Assembly (NCBI GenBank): GCA_022953095.1
Contig: JALJCR010000003.1
Location: 402,687 to 466,686, forward strand
Direction: 5' to 3'
Length of the DNA: 64,000 nt
Source: Qipengyuania sp. ABI-127-1
GTDB taxonomy: Bacteria; Pseudomonadota; Alphaproteobacteria; Sphingomonadales; Sphingomonadaceae
Program-made: the position numbers and the translations under genes
Part shown: positions 27,358 through 36,130 of the stretch, piece after piece
Layout: every line of letters starts with the position of its first letter
How positions within the stretch are numbered: the first letter of the stretch is position 1
Notes under the pieces: model-generated
The model's database searches: none
What the model saw: only the letters and a program-made list of their open reading frames with translations
Told to the model about the DNA's origin: nothing

Positions 27358-29490
27358 TCACTCCGCTCCGCTGCCGATTTCGCGGTTGAGATAGGCGAGT
27401 AGCAGCGCGGCGCGCTTGGCGTCCTCCTCGTGGTCCGAACCGACCGAATGCCCGCCCTCGCGATATTCGTGATAGTAGAAGGTCTGGCCGAAGGCCTCGT
27501 GCTTGGCCGCCGCCTTGCGCGCGTGGCCGGGATGTACCCGGTCGTCGAGCGTCGAGAGGTAATAGAAGGCGGCGGGGACATCGGGGCCGTCGCGCATGTT
27601 CTGATAGGGAGACCAGGCGCGCATGAAGGCCCAGTCCGCAGGCACATCCGGGTTGCCGTATTCGGCCATCCACGATGCACCCGCGAGCAGCTTGTTATAG
27701 CGCTTCATGTCGATCAGCGGGCTGCCCGAAATGATCGCGCCGTAAAGGTCGGGCCGCTGGTTGGCGACCGCGCCTACCAGAACGCCGCCATTCGACCGGC
27801 CCGAAGCGGCGATGCGGCCGGGATCGGCGAGGCGGCTGGCCACGAGGTCGTCGGCCACGGCATGGAAATCGTCGAAACTGTTCTGGCGTTTCTCGCGCAG
27901 CGCATCCTCGTGCCAGCGCGGACCGTATTCCCCACCGCCGCGGATATTGGCGAGCACATAGGCATTGCCGCTTGTCACCCAAAACAGGCCCAGCGGACCG
28001 CTGCGATAGGGCTCGGCGGTAAGATATTTGGGCGTCTGCGCGGCGCGGAACCCGCCATAGGCGTGGATCAGCGTGGGCAGCGGGCCTTCGGCGCCCTTGG
28101 GCCGGACGAGGTAATAGGGGACCTTGGTCCCGTCCTTCGAGGTCGCGAATTTCTGTTCGAAGGTAAACTTGTCCGCATCGAACTGCGCCGGTTCGCTGGC
28201 GATGGCGAGGGGTTCGCCCTCGCTCGGCACCGCCCACAGCGTCGGCGGGGTCAGCATGTTTTCGACTGTGACGAAGGCGGTATCGCCCTCGCCGCTGGTC
28301 TCGGCGATCTGGACCGTGCTGTTGGCGGGCAGGTCCATGGCGCGCGCGGCCCAGCCCTCGGTTCCCGGGGTCAGCGCGATCAGCTTGCCCGAGACATCGT
28401 CGAGCACCTTGACCCAGAGTTTGTTTTCGGATGCGGCGACTTCTTCGACGGCCTGTGTCTCGCTCGGGCGGAAAACGACGACAGGATCGGGATCGGAACC
28501 GCGCAACACGTCTTCCAGCGACCATGCGAGCAGGGTGCCAGGCTGTGCGACACCGCGCGAGGTTTCGAAGGCGGAATTGAGCTTGGCGATCACCTGACCG
28601 CCGAGAACCGCTTCGAATTCGGCGTCCTCGGGCAAGGGCAGCGGTACGAGCGTGCCATCCTCGCGCGCGAGGCTGTACTGGCTCGTCCAGAAGCTCGGCC
28701 CCCGGCGCACGAAGCGCCAGCGGGTGTCGCCGTCGAGGATCGAAAAACCGTTCATGCTGATGTCGGACTGTTCGCCTTCGGCGATCTGGCGTGCCTCGGC
28801 GAATTCGGTGCCGCGCTGCCACAGCTTCACGAGCCGCGGATAGCCGGAGTCGGTCAGCGAGCCTTCTCCCTCGTCGGTGCCGACGAATAGCGTGTCACGA
28901 TCGAACCAGGCGACGTTGGACTTAGCCTCGGGCAGGGTAAAGCCACCCTCGACAAAGGCGCCTGTCGTGACGTCGAATTCGCGCACCACATCGGCATCGG
29001 TTCCGCCGGGGCTGAGCGAGATCAGGCAGCGGGTGTATTCGGGCGCGAGGCAGTCTGCACCGTGCCAGATCCAGCTTTCGCCTTCTTCCTCTCCCAACCG
29101 ATCGACATCGATCAGCACGCGCCATTCGGGCGCGCCGACCATGTAGCTATCGAGGCTGGCAATACGCCACAGCCCGCGCGGATTGTTCGCATCGCGCCAC
29201 AGATTTGTAACCTGGTCGCCCATGATCGCATCGGGCATGGCAATCTGGCGCGTATCGTCGAGGATCTGCTTCGCCCAAGCCTTGGCCAGCGGATATTCGG
29301 GCCGCGCGGTCAGCACGGCTTCGGTATCGGCGTTCCACTGATCGACCTTGGCCAGCGCGCGCTCACCCTGAATTTCCTCGAGCCAGATATACGGGTCGTC
29401 CGCATCGGTTTCCTGCGCGGCGAGGGGTGTGGCGGTGAAGGCAAGCGCGGTGGCGAGCGCGAAGCGTGCGACGGGCGTGGTCTGTGTCAT
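27358..29490 (-). CDS. Prolyl oligopeptidase family serine peptidase
   Basis: 710 residues from the ATG at 29490, which begins a signal peptide (MTQTTPVARFALATALAF ending ...PLAAQ), so the product is periplasmic. The N-terminal DPYIWLEEIQGERAL and a seven-bladed propeller region precede the alpha/beta-hydrolase domain. The nucleophile Ser is in AASGRSNGGVLVG, the Asp in STLDDRVHPGH and the His in REGGHSVG. S9A enzymes cut after proline in short peptides. The 209 bases upstream contain one pair of REP-like repeats. Confidence 0.93.
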   Translation of the reverse strand: MTQTTPVARFALATALAFTATPLAAQETDADDPYIWLEEIQGERALAKVDQWNADTEAVLTARPEYPLAKAWAKQILDDTRQIAMPDAIMGDQVTNLWRDANNPRGLWRIASLDSYMVGAPEWRVLIDVDRLGEEEGESWIWHGADCLAPEYTRCLISLSPGGTDADVVREFDVTTGAFVEGGFTLPEAKSNVAWFDRDTLFVGTDEGEGSLTDSGYPRLVKLWQRGTEFAEARQIAEGEQSDISMNGFSILDGDTRWRFVRRGPSFWTSQYSLAREDGTLVPLPLPEDAEFEAVLGGQVIAKLNSAFETSRGVAQPGTLLAWSLEDVLRGSDPDPVVVFRPSETQAVEEVAASENKLWVKVLDDVSGKLIALTPGTEGWAARAMDLPANSTVQIAETSGEGDTAFVTVENMLTPPTLWAVPSEGEPLAIASEPAQFDADKFTFEQKFATSKDGTKVPYYLVRPKGAEGPLPTLIHAYGGFRAAQTPKYLTAEPYRSGPLGLFWVTSGNAYVLANIRGGGEYGPRWHEDALREKRQNSFDDFHAVADDLVASRLADPGRIAASGRSNGGVLVGAVANQRPDLYGAIISGSPLIDMKRYNKLLAGASWMAEYGNPDVPADWAFMRAWSPYQNMRDGPDVPAAFYYLSTLDDRVHPGHARKAAAKHEAFGQTFYYHEYREGGHSVGSDHEEDAKRAALLLAYLNREIGSGAE

Positions 29491-29574
29491 GCCGGGTGGT
29501 GTATTTGTGCGGCGGGAGAGGGGCAAGCGGGTAATGCACATTCGGAAACCAGTGCCGAAGGCGCGGCTGCCGGG

Positions 29575-29609
29575 CTGGATTGCCGCGTCGCTTTGCTCCT
29601 CGCAATGAC
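29575..29609 (-). repeat. REP-like repeat, long form (copy 1)
   Basis: 35-base element that on the minus strand begins GTCATTGCGAGGAGC and ends GGCAATCCAG, with ATTGC/GCAAT arms able to pair. It differs at three positions from copy 3 (30009-30043) and faces the short-form copy at 29663 across 53 bases. Confidence 0.85.
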
Positions 29610-29662
29610 GAGGAGGCGGGAAAGGCGCCAAGACGGAAAGAAGATCAGTCAAGCAGCCCCTT

Positions 29663-29693
29663 GTCATTGCGAGCCGCAGGCGAAGCAATCCAG
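29663..29693 (+). repeat. REP-like repeat, short form (copy 2)
   Basis: 31-base element beginning GTCATTGCGAGCCGC and ending AAGCAATCCAG, with an imperfect hairpin (ATTGC...GCAAT and inner GCC...GGC). It lies in inverted orientation to copy 1, and its end is six bases from the GIY-YIG stop codon. Confidence 0.85.
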
Positions 29694-29699
29694 AGGCCG

Positions 29700-29999
29700 T
29701 CAGTCGCAAATCTCGGCAAACAGGTCCCGCCATTGCGGATTGTGCTGTTCGATCAAGGCGAGCTTCTTCTTCCGCGATCCGCCCTTCAACTGTTTCTCCC
29801 GCAGAATCGCGCTTTCCATATCGCCGTGCATTTCGAACCAGACGAGCAGCTTGCAGCCATAGCGCTTGGTAAAGCCATCGATCAGACTTTCGCGATACTG
29901 GTAGGCGCGCTGCGGAAGGTTTGAGGTCACGCCGACATAGATCGTGCCGTTTCGCTTACTGGCTATGATGTAGACGGCGGGTCCGACAGTGCGGGACAT
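29700..29999 (-). CDS. Small single-domain GIY-YIG nuclease bracketed by REP-like repeats
   Basis: 99 residues, essentially only the GIY-YIG domain. The hallmark elements are intact: VYI (9-11), YVG (21-23), catalytic Arg31 in LPQRAYQY, the metal-binding Glu in MESAILREKQLKG (62 or 69) and Asn87 near the end (EQHNPQW). This YhbQ/UvrC-N-like group is common as tiny standalone genes of unknown role. Upstream of the ATG there is no good Shine-Dalgarno. The ORF fills the interval between two repeat pairs almost exactly: nine bases separate its start, and six its stop, from the nearest repeats. It is visibly lower in G+C than its neighbours. A role in repeat mobility is inference. Confidence 0.88.
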   Translation of the reverse strand: MSRTVGPAVYIIASKRNGTIYVGVTSNLPQRAYQYRESLIDGFTKRYGCKLLVWFEMHGDMESAILREKQLKGGSRKKKLALIEQHNPQWRDLFAEICD

Positions 30000-30008
30000 C
30001 GGATCGGA

Positions 30009-30043
30009 CTGGATTGCCGCGTTGCTGCGCTCCTCGCAATGAC
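30009..30043 (-). repeat. REP-like repeat, long form (copy 3)
   Basis: 35-base element equal to copy 1 except at three central positions; same orientation as copy 1. It begins nine bases beyond the GIY-YIG start codon. Confidence 0.85.
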
Positions 30044-30102
30044 GAAGGCAGGAAAATGGTCCGCAGCCGACCTAACTCGCCAGGGCCAGCGCGATCCCCT
30101 CC

Positions 30103-30133
30103 GTCATTGCGAGCCGCAGGCGAAACAATCCGG
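30103..30133 (+). repeat. REP-like repeat, short form (copy 4)
   Basis: 31-base element equal to copy 2 except at two positions, inverted relative to copy 3 across a 59-base spacer. It ends 17 bases before the nadA stop codon. Confidence 0.85.
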
Positions 30134-30150
30134 AGCTGTCCAGCGAAAGG

Positions 30151-31137
30151 CTATACCCGCCCCAGATCGCCCTTGCCGATCGTGCCGCTGGCCATTTCCA
30201 GCATGCGGTCGAGGCTCTGCTTGGCTTTCAGGCGCAGGCCTTCCTCGATCTCGATGCGCGGTTCCAGATCGCGCAGGCAGGCGTACATCTTCTCCATCGT
30301 GTTGAGCGCCATATAGGGGCAGATGTTGCAGCTACAGTTGCCGTCCGCGCCGGGCGCGCCGATGAAGGTCTTTTCGGGCAGCGCCTTTTCCATCTGGTGG
30401 ATAATGTGCGGCTCGGTCGCCACGATCAGCGTGTCGCCTTCGAAGGTCTTGGCGAATTGCAAAATGCCGCTGGTCGAGCCGACATAGTCGGCGTGGTCGA
30501 TAATCGTCGGCGGGCATTCGGGGTGCGCGGCAACCGGCGCATCGGGGTGCTGTGCCTTCAGCTTGAGCAGCTCGGTTTCGCTGAACGCCTCGTGGACGAT
30601 GCACACGCCCGGCCACAGCAGCATTTCGCGATTGAACTTGCGGCTCATATAGCCGCCCAGATGCCGATCCGGGCCGAAGATGATCTTCTGGTCTTCGGGG
30701 ATCTGGCTGATGATCGTCTCCGCGCTGGAGCTGGTGACGATGACGTCGGAGAGCGCCTTAACCTCGGTCGAGCAATTGATGTAGGTCAGCGCGATGTGAT
30801 CGGGATGCGCTTCGCGGAACGCCTTGAATTTCTCGGGCGGGCAACTGTCTTCGAGGCTGCAACCGGCATCCATATCGGGCAGGACGACGATCTTTTCCGG
30901 AGAAAGGATCTTGGCCGTATCGGCCATGAACTTCACGCCGCAGAACACGATCACATCGGCATCGGTTTCGGCCGCCTTGCGGGACAGTTCGAGGCTGTCG
31001 CCGACGAAATCGGCGATATCCTGAATGTCGGCCGTCTGGTAGTAATGCGCGAGGATGATCGCGTTCTTTTCCTTACGCAGGCGGTTGATTTCGGCGAGGA
31101 GATCGGTGCCGGTCGGCAGGCTGGTTTCGGCAGTCAT
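30151..31137 (-). CDS. nadA: Quinolinate synthase NadA
   Basis: 328 residues. It condenses iminoaspartate with dihydroxyacetone phosphate to quinolinate in NAD synthesis, using an oxygen-sensitive 4Fe-4S cluster. The three conserved cysteine contexts are present: YINCSTEVKA, AAHPECPPT and NCSCNICPYM. Other family motifs are AIILAHYYQ near the start and FCGVKFMADTAKIL. nadB and nadC are not adjacent. Its 3' end lies next to the REP-like repeat pair. Confidence 0.96.
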   Translation of the reverse strand: MTAETSLPTGTDLLAEINRLRKEKNAIILAHYYQTADIQDIADFVGDSLELSRKAAETDADVIVFCGVKFMADTAKILSPEKIVVLPDMDAGCSLEDSCPPEKFKAFREAHPDHIALTYINCSTEVKALSDVIVTSSSAETIISQIPEDQKIIFGPDRHLGGYMSRKFNREMLLWPGVCIVHEAFSETELLKLKAQHPDAPVAAHPECPPTIIDHADYVGSTSGILQFAKTFEGDTLIVATEPHIIHQMEKALPEKTFIGAPGADGNCSCNICPYMALNTMEKMYACLRDLEPRIEIEEGLRLKAKQSLDRMLEMASGTIGKGDLGRV

Positions 31138-31225
31138 TGAATATCCCGTTGGATGCGTGTGAGGCGCTTATAGCTGCAACGGACGCGATGGCGAGTGCGT
31201 TCCGGGCAAGCGCGTTTGCATCCTG

Positions 31226-32002
31226 TCACATGGCGAAGCCCGGCGGGAGGAAAGCCTTCATCGGGCGCTCGGCTCCGGCGCTATCGGCGATGACCCATTC
31301 GGTGAAAGCGTAGCCCATCGGAGAATAGGCAAGCAGCATCGAAACGATGAAGGTCGCGGCGTAAATGCCCAGTCCCCAGCGATAGGCCGGGTGGATGCCG
31401 CCGTGCCTGCGCCTGTCCGCGATCATCCCGATGATCGGAAAAATCATCGTGGCGGTGATCGTTATGGTCCATGCATTGGGGATCATCAGCGGCATGGGAA
31501 GCAGACGACCAAGTCCGGGTCCCGTCAGCACCGCCATCGAACACAGCATGAGGCGGCGATGCCAGCCGCCATAGCGCTGGCGCTGCAACGCCCATAGAGC
31601 AAGGCCGCCGAAGCACAGTAGCAGGGCCAGGTTGCTGATGAGGAATTCGTTCACGTCGAAAAAGAACGGGCCGCCCGTGCGGCGTGCGACCACGATCATG
31701 ATCGTGCCACCCGCGATCACCATGGCCGGAACCCAGAGATAGGCGAGTTTGCCGAGCGCGGTGTGCAGCTTCCAATTGCGCTGCGATGCCGTCAGGTGCT
31801 GCGCGAGATAGAGGCCGATCCAGCCCATGAAGACGAGAGCATGGACGTGGTAGGCGGCGGGTACGTCGAAACTCGACCGGCCCATTGCGAGATTGACCGA
31901 AAATCCGGCGACGATGATGAACGACATGACGAAGGCCATGATCGTGAAAAAGCGCGTATCGCCGTGAACGACAGTTTCGCGCGGCGCGGTTGCGATGGCC
32001 AT
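31226..32002 (-). CDS. Uncharacterised seven-helix membrane protein with conserved-looking histidines
   Basis: 258 residues with about seven hydrophobic helices. Histidines sit at helix ends (AAYHVHALVFMGWIG, LAQHLTAS, NWKLHTALGKLAYLWVP, GGWHRRLMLC), a pattern reminiscent of DUF2306 or cytochrome b561-type haem membrane proteins. No family can be named with confidence. The stop is 88 bases from nadA on the same strand; a promoter of its own is likely in the 79 bases upstream. Confidence 0.75.
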   Translation of the reverse strand: MAIATAPRETVVHGDTRFFTIMAFVMSFIIVAGFSVNLAMGRSSFDVPAAYHVHALVFMGWIGLYLAQHLTASQRNWKLHTALGKLAYLWVPAMVIAGGTIMIVVARRTGGPFFFDVNEFLISNLALLLCFGGLALWALQRQRYGGWHRRLMLCSMAVLTGPGLGRLLPMPLMIPNAWTITITATMIFPIIGMIADRRRHGGIHPAYRWGLGIYAATFIVSMLLAYSPMGYAFTEWVIADSAGAERPMKAFLPPGFAM

Positions 32003-32081
32003 GGTCCCAAGCCCCCCTCAAAGCCAAGCGACCGATCTGTCTTTTGGCCAAGGCCTATAGCGGCGCCGGGACAAGGTCAAA

Positions 32082-32765
32082 TCACTCGGGCGCGGGCTCC
32101 CCGTCGAAGCGCACCTCGACCGACACGTCGCCATAGCCCGCGACCTGCATCGGGATGGCGAGGTTCTGCCGCACCGCATCCTTCGCCGCTTGCCGGGCAA
32201 GCGCGAGAACCTGCGGATTCTTGGCGAATTCGGCGGCCTTGCGTTCGGCCTGCTGCGAATTGTTGCGCGCGAGGTCGGTGCTGGCGTCGCGGCTGACATA
32301 GGCGCCCTCGGTAAAGGTTTTCTGCGCTGCTTCGTCGAGGTTGGGGCGCGAGATCCGCAGCGGCGGCAGGATCACGGTCAATTGCTCGCGTTCCTCGTCC
32401 CATGCGAACCGGTCGCGGTCCATGCTCGACAGATCGAGGCGGTATTCGACCGTCGCCGGGATGATCGCCGCCTGACGGCTTTCGAGCAGGTCGAGATTGA
32501 GCACGCCGCGCCGGTCGACGCTTTCCGCGACGACTTCGAAGCGGGACGAGAAGACAGTCAGCGAATTCTGCTTCTCGAAAGCGAGCATCGCGCTGCCCAC
32601 CGGATCGCCTTCTTCCTGATAGAAGGCCCGCCAGCCGAGCCAGGCGACAGCGGCCAGCAAGACAATCACGATCAGCCACGGCACCGCCTGCACGCGGGCG
32701 AGCGGCTGCTCGCGCCGGACCTCGGGTTGGATTTCGGGTGTCTCGGTCTTCAGATCGTCTGCCAT
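32082..32765 (-). CDS. DUF4230 family membrane-anchored protein
   Basis: 227 residues. A single N-terminal membrane helix (VPWLIVIVLLAAVAWLGW, about 28-45) follows a short cytoplasmic leader; the rest is a soluble DUF4230 domain with IPATVEYRLDLSSMDRD and LTVILPPLRISRPNLDE. Function unknown. Its start overlaps the end of the upstream MBL hydrolase gene by 16 bases, so the two are an operon. Confidence 0.85.
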   Translation of the reverse strand: MADDLKTETPEIQPEVRREQPLARVQAVPWLIVIVLLAAVAWLGWRAFYQEEGDPVGSAMLAFEKQNSLTVFSSRFEVVAESVDRRGVLNLDLLESRQAAIIPATVEYRLDLSSMDRDRFAWDEEREQLTVILPPLRISRPNLDEAAQKTFTEGAYVSRDASTDLARNNSQQAERKAAEFAKNPQVLALARQAAKDAVRQNLAIPMQVAGYGDVSVEVRFDGEPAPE

Positions 32766-33622
32766 ACATCGCCCGAACGGGCGACGAGGCCGCGCTGTTC
32801 CAGATCGATCAGATGCGCGGTGACCGACATTTCCGCCGCCTTGTGCAGCTTGGTGTCGAGCCCCTTGTACATCTTGGGCACGAAATCGCTTGCCGCATGC
32901 GGGCCTTCGCCCAGATGGCGAAGAATCTGGTTCTCACGCTGGCGGCGATGGCCGATCATGCCGCGCACCAGCTGGCGCGGTTTTTCGACCGCTTCGCCAT
33001 GCGCGGGATAGAAAACCCGATCTTCGCGCGCATAGAGCTTGTCGAGGCTCTTCATATAATCCCCCATATCGCCATCGGGCGGGATAACCACGCTGGTCGA
33101 CCAGCCCATCACATGATCGCCGGTAAACAGCGCGCCGCTCTCCTCCAGGGCGAAGCACAGATGATTGGAGACATGGCCCGGCGTTGCCACGGCGGTCAGC
33201 GTCCAGCCGGGGCCGGTCATCTGCTCGCCGTCCTCCATCACCCGGTCGGGCTCATAGGTCGGGTCGAAAGCCTCATCGGAACGCGGCAGGTTGCTGTCGA
33301 TCACCAGCGGCGCGCAGCCGACGATGGCCGCGCCGGTCCTGGCCGCCAGCGTCTTCGCGGCCGGCGAGTGGTCGCGATGCGTATGCGTGCACATGATCGC
33401 ACAGACATGTTCTTCGCCTATCGCGGCATCGAGCGCGAGCAGATGCTCTTTCTCGTCCGGCCCGGGATCGATTACCGCGCAGCCATCGCCGAGGCCGACG
33501 ATATAGGTTTGCGTTCCGGTGAAGGTATAGGGCGACGGATTGGGAGCGAGCACGCGGCGCACCAGCGGTTCGAGCTGCATCGCCTTGCCGGTCGGCCACG
33601 GTTTGGGAGGAATTCCAGCCAT
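32750..33622 (-). CDS. MBL-fold metallohydrolase (LACTB2/glyoxalase II-like)
   Basis: 290 residues. The beta-lactamase-fold zinc motif is CTHTHRDHSPAAKTL, with further ligands in TPGHVSNHLCF and FTGDHVMGWS, and YPAHGEAV near the end. A winged-helix-like C-terminal domain (about 225-290) follows, as in LACTB2-type enzymes that act on nucleic acid or thioesters. The substrate is not assigned. It is the first gene of a two-gene operon with the DUF4230 protein. Confidence 0.9.
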   Translation of the reverse strand: MAGIPPKPWPTGKAMQLEPLVRRVLAPNPSPYTFTGTQTYIVGLGDGCAVIDPGPDEKEHLLALDAAIGEEHVCAIMCTHTHRDHSPAAKTLAARTGAAIVGCAPLVIDSNLPRSDEAFDPTYEPDRVMEDGEQMTGPGWTLTAVATPGHVSNHLCFALEESGALFTGDHVMGWSTSVVIPPDGDMGDYMKSLDKLYAREDRVFYPAHGEAVEKPRQLVRGMIGHRRQRENQILRHLGEGPHAASDFVPKMYKGLDTKLHKAAEMSVTAHLIDLEQRGLVARSGDVWQTI

Positions 33623-33740
33623 TGCAATGCAACTCTAGAGGTTCGGATCGCGCGAAGTCGAGACAGATTGTGCCCGGGCCGGTCGAGTTCTGCTTTCAGC
33701 GGGCGTTGCATCGGATCGAGGCGAGCGGCAGAAGAGCTGC

Positions 33741-35204
33741 ATGGGAGAACACATACTCGTCCTCGATGCCGGTACCACTTCCACCCGGGCGATGACTTTC
33801 GCACCCGATGGAACGGTGGAGGCGGTCGCGCAGAAGGACCTTACGCAGCACTATCCGAAGCCCGGCTGGGTCGAACACGATGCGGCCGAGATCTGGAACA
33901 AGACGCTTGCCTGCGCGCGCGAGGTCGTGGGCGGGGATGCCGGACGCATCGCCGCGATCGGTATCACCAACCAGCGCGAAACCGTGGTCGCGTGGGACCG
34001 AACCAGCGGCGAGCCGCTGACGCGCGCGATAGTGTGGCAGGATCGGCGGACAGCGGAATTCTGTGCGGGCATGAAGGATTACGGTCACGAAGCCGAAGTC
34101 CAGAAGCGAACCGGCCTGCTGCTCGATCCCTATTTCTCGGGCACCAAGATGCGCTGGCTGCTCGATCATGACGAAGGCGTGCGCGCTGCCGCAGCACAGG
34201 GCACGCTGGCCTTTGGCACGGTCGAAAGCTGGCTGGTCTTCAAACTGTCGGGTGGGGCGCATCTGAGCGATGCGAGCAATGCCAGCCGCACGCTGCTGCT
34301 GGCGCTCGACGGGGCGCAGTTCGACGAGGATATGTGCGAACTGTTCGGCGTACCGCGTGCCACACTGCCCGAAGTGGTCGATACGCATGGACGGCTGGCC
34401 GAATGCAGCGCCGACCTGCTCGGCGCGGCGATCCCGATCTGCGGCCTTGCGGGCGATCAGCAATCGGCAACGATCGGCCAGGGATGCCTTGCGTTCGGCG
34501 AGACCAAGGCGACCTATGGCACCGGCGCGTTCGTGCTGACCAATAAGGGGCGGGATATCCCGCATTCGGACCATCGCCTGCTCGGCACCGTGCTTTACCA
34601 GGAGAACGGCACGCGGACCTATGCCATTGAAGGCGCGTGTTTCGTGGCGGGCAGCTTGGTGCAATATCTTCGCGACCAGCTCGGGCTGATCGGCAATGCC
34701 GCGGAAACCGAGGAGCTGGCCCGCTCGATCGAAGACAGCGGCGAAGTGGTGATCGTGCCTGCGCTGGCCGGGCTTGGCGCGCCGCACTGGCTGCCCGATG
34801 CGCGCGGCGTGATTTCGGGCCTCAGCTTCGCCAGCGCGCGCGCGCAAATCGCCCGCGCTGCGCTGGAGGCGATGGCGCACCAGACCCACGATCTCGCCAG
34901 CGCTTTCGAGGCCGATGGGGCGCCTTGGTCGCGTTTGAGGATCGATGGGGGGATGAGCGCCAATGACTGGATGGCGCAGGACTTGGCCGATATTCTCGAT
35001 CTGCCGGTCGAACGACCCGACTTCATCGAAACGACCGCGCTCGGCGCGGCCATCCTGGCGGCGGTCGGCTGCGGGATGCACGACACTCTCGAATCCGCGG
35101 CGCAAGCGATGCGCGGCAAGGCGAGGGTGTTCGAGCCGGACATGGAAGGCCCGGTGCGCGAAACCCGCCTTGCGCGATATGCCAAGGCGCTGGCGGCGGT
35201 GTGA
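33741..35204 (+). CDS. glpK: Glycerol kinase
   Basis: 487 residues, the normal family length. It phosphorylates glycerol to glycerol 3-phosphate. FGGY-family motifs: LVLDAGTTSTRAMTF (phosphate 1), GWVEHDAAEIW, ITNQRETVVAWDR, GLAGDQQSATIGQGCL, TYGTGAFVLTN and C-terminal LRIDGGMSANDWMAQDLADI. The EHDA substrate loop is present. No glpF or glpD lies nearby. Its stop is directly followed by the convergent DUF1465 stop with no gap. Confidence 0.95.
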   Translation: MGEHILVLDAGTTSTRAMTFAPDGTVEAVAQKDLTQHYPKPGWVEHDAAEIWNKTLACAREVVGGDAGRIAAIGITNQRETVVAWDRTSGEPLTRAIVWQDRRTAEFCAGMKDYGHEAEVQKRTGLLLDPYFSGTKMRWLLDHDEGVRAAAAQGTLAFGTVESWLVFKLSGGAHLSDASNASRTLLLALDGAQFDEDMCELFGVPRATLPEVVDTHGRLAECSADLLGAAIPICGLAGDQQSATIGQGCLAFGETKATYGTGAFVLTNKGRDIPHSDHRLLGTVLYQENGTRTYAIEGACFVAGSLVQYLRDQLGLIGNAAETEELARSIEDSGEVVIVPALAGLGAPHWLPDARGVISGLSFASARAQIARAALEAMAHQTHDLASAFEADGAPWSRLRIDGGMSANDWMAQDLADILDLPVERPDFIETTALGAAILAAVGCGMHDTLESAAQAMRGKARVFEPDMEGPVRETRLARYAKALAAV

Positions 35205-35663
35205 TCAGGCTGAAGCGAAGGCCTGCGCGATCCGATCCTGGAGCGAGGCGACCGGCATATCTTCCCCCTGCCTTTCGCGGCGCCAATCTCGATCGAGGCG
35301 GGCCACCCTCGCGTGGAGCCTTTCGCTCTCTTCGATTAAAGAACGTGTCTCGGGCTCAAGCCGCGTCAGATTGTCGGGGTCCGCCTCGCGCTCGACTGGC
35401 AAGTTACCACACCGCTCAAGCTGTTGTTCGGAAAGCTCCCCGGCACGATAGGCGCGCTGGTTGAGCAGCCAGGCGAGGATATGCATCAAACGTGTGGTCG
35501 TGCGCAGCCCCTCGATCGAAAGCGCTACCCGCGTCAGGTCTCCGACATGGGACGCATCGTCCTGAAACCGCAAATCGAAGGCGGCGCGCGCATCGTCCGC
35601 GAGCACGAGGGCTTCCGAATAGAGATCCTCGATGATTTCTTCGTTGATGTCGCGAGCTGGCAT
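35205..35663 (-). CDS. DUF1465 family protein
   Basis: 152 residues from the ATG at 35663 (MPARDINEEIIEDLYSEALV); a longer frame upstream adds a basic leader unlike the family. It is helical and charged, with GLRTTTRLMHILAWLLNQRAY as the recognisable core. The family is found mainly in alphaproteobacteria and is of unknown function. No signal peptide or membrane segment. Confidence 0.82.
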   Translation of the reverse strand: MPARDINEEIIEDLYSEALVLADDARAAFDLRFQDDASHVGDLTRVALSIEGLRTTTRLMHILAWLLNQRAYRAGELSEQQLERCGNLPVEREADPDNLTRLEPETRSLIEESERLHARVARLDRDWRRERQGEDMPVASLQDRIAQAFASA

Positions 35664-35755
35664 GAAAAGGCAATTACGCCTCCGCCCTGCTCGCCGCCAG
35701 CGGATTAACCACACTTGTCCCGCGCTGATACGCGCCGGGGCTCAAGAGGCGGGTT

Positions 35756-35965
35756 TCACGCGATTATGTCCGGTAGCAGAACATCCTCGATGGCTGCTAT
35801 CCGGTCCTTGAGCGCAAGCTTGCGCTTTTTTAGCCGGGCCATTTGCAACTGGTCGACGAAACCGCTCTGCGCACCGGCATCCGACAGCGCCGCGATTGCT
35901 ACATCGAGATCGCGGTGTTCGCTGCGGAGCAATGCCAGCCGCTTGCGCAGTTCCTGTTCGTTCAC
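35756..35965 (-). CDS. DUF465 (YdcH-like) small helical protein
   Basis: 69 residues from a GTG at 35965, chosen because GGGAAGG lies five bases upstream and it gives the usual family length; an earlier start would add a basic leader. Core LRSEHRDLDVAIAAL, then QMARLKKRKLALKDRIAAIE: a short antiparallel helical hairpin typical of DUF465. Function unknown. It is divergent from a second DUF465-type gene 165 bases away. Confidence 0.82.
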   Translation of the reverse strand: MNEQELRKRLALLRSEHRDLDVAIAALSDAGAQSGFVDQLQMARLKKRKLALKDRIAAIEDVLLPDIIA

Positions 35966-36130
35966 GCCGACCTTCCCAGAAAATCGTCTCACTCGACCGT
36001 TTCGTCGCATGCCTTCAACAAGGCCCTTTGTAAATTATCAATCCTGTGGTTTGATACCTGTTCTGCGGCCCGTGCCGCACCCGCGCACGAGTCGCTCCTG
36101 AGGTCGCACAACCGTCAAGGAGACAACCCG

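Noticed and set aside
25859..27680. Long open frames on both strands over the DUF2254 gene (468 and 472 codons)
   Set aside because: Both are low-complexity shadows; the DUF2254 frame has membrane helices and the conserved SPGINDPF motif.
29575..30133. Possible CRISPR array from the repeated 31-35-base elements
   Set aside because: Only four copies, in alternating orientation and two lengths, with unequal spacers and a coding gene in the middle; no cas genes. This is a REP/BIME-like arrangement.
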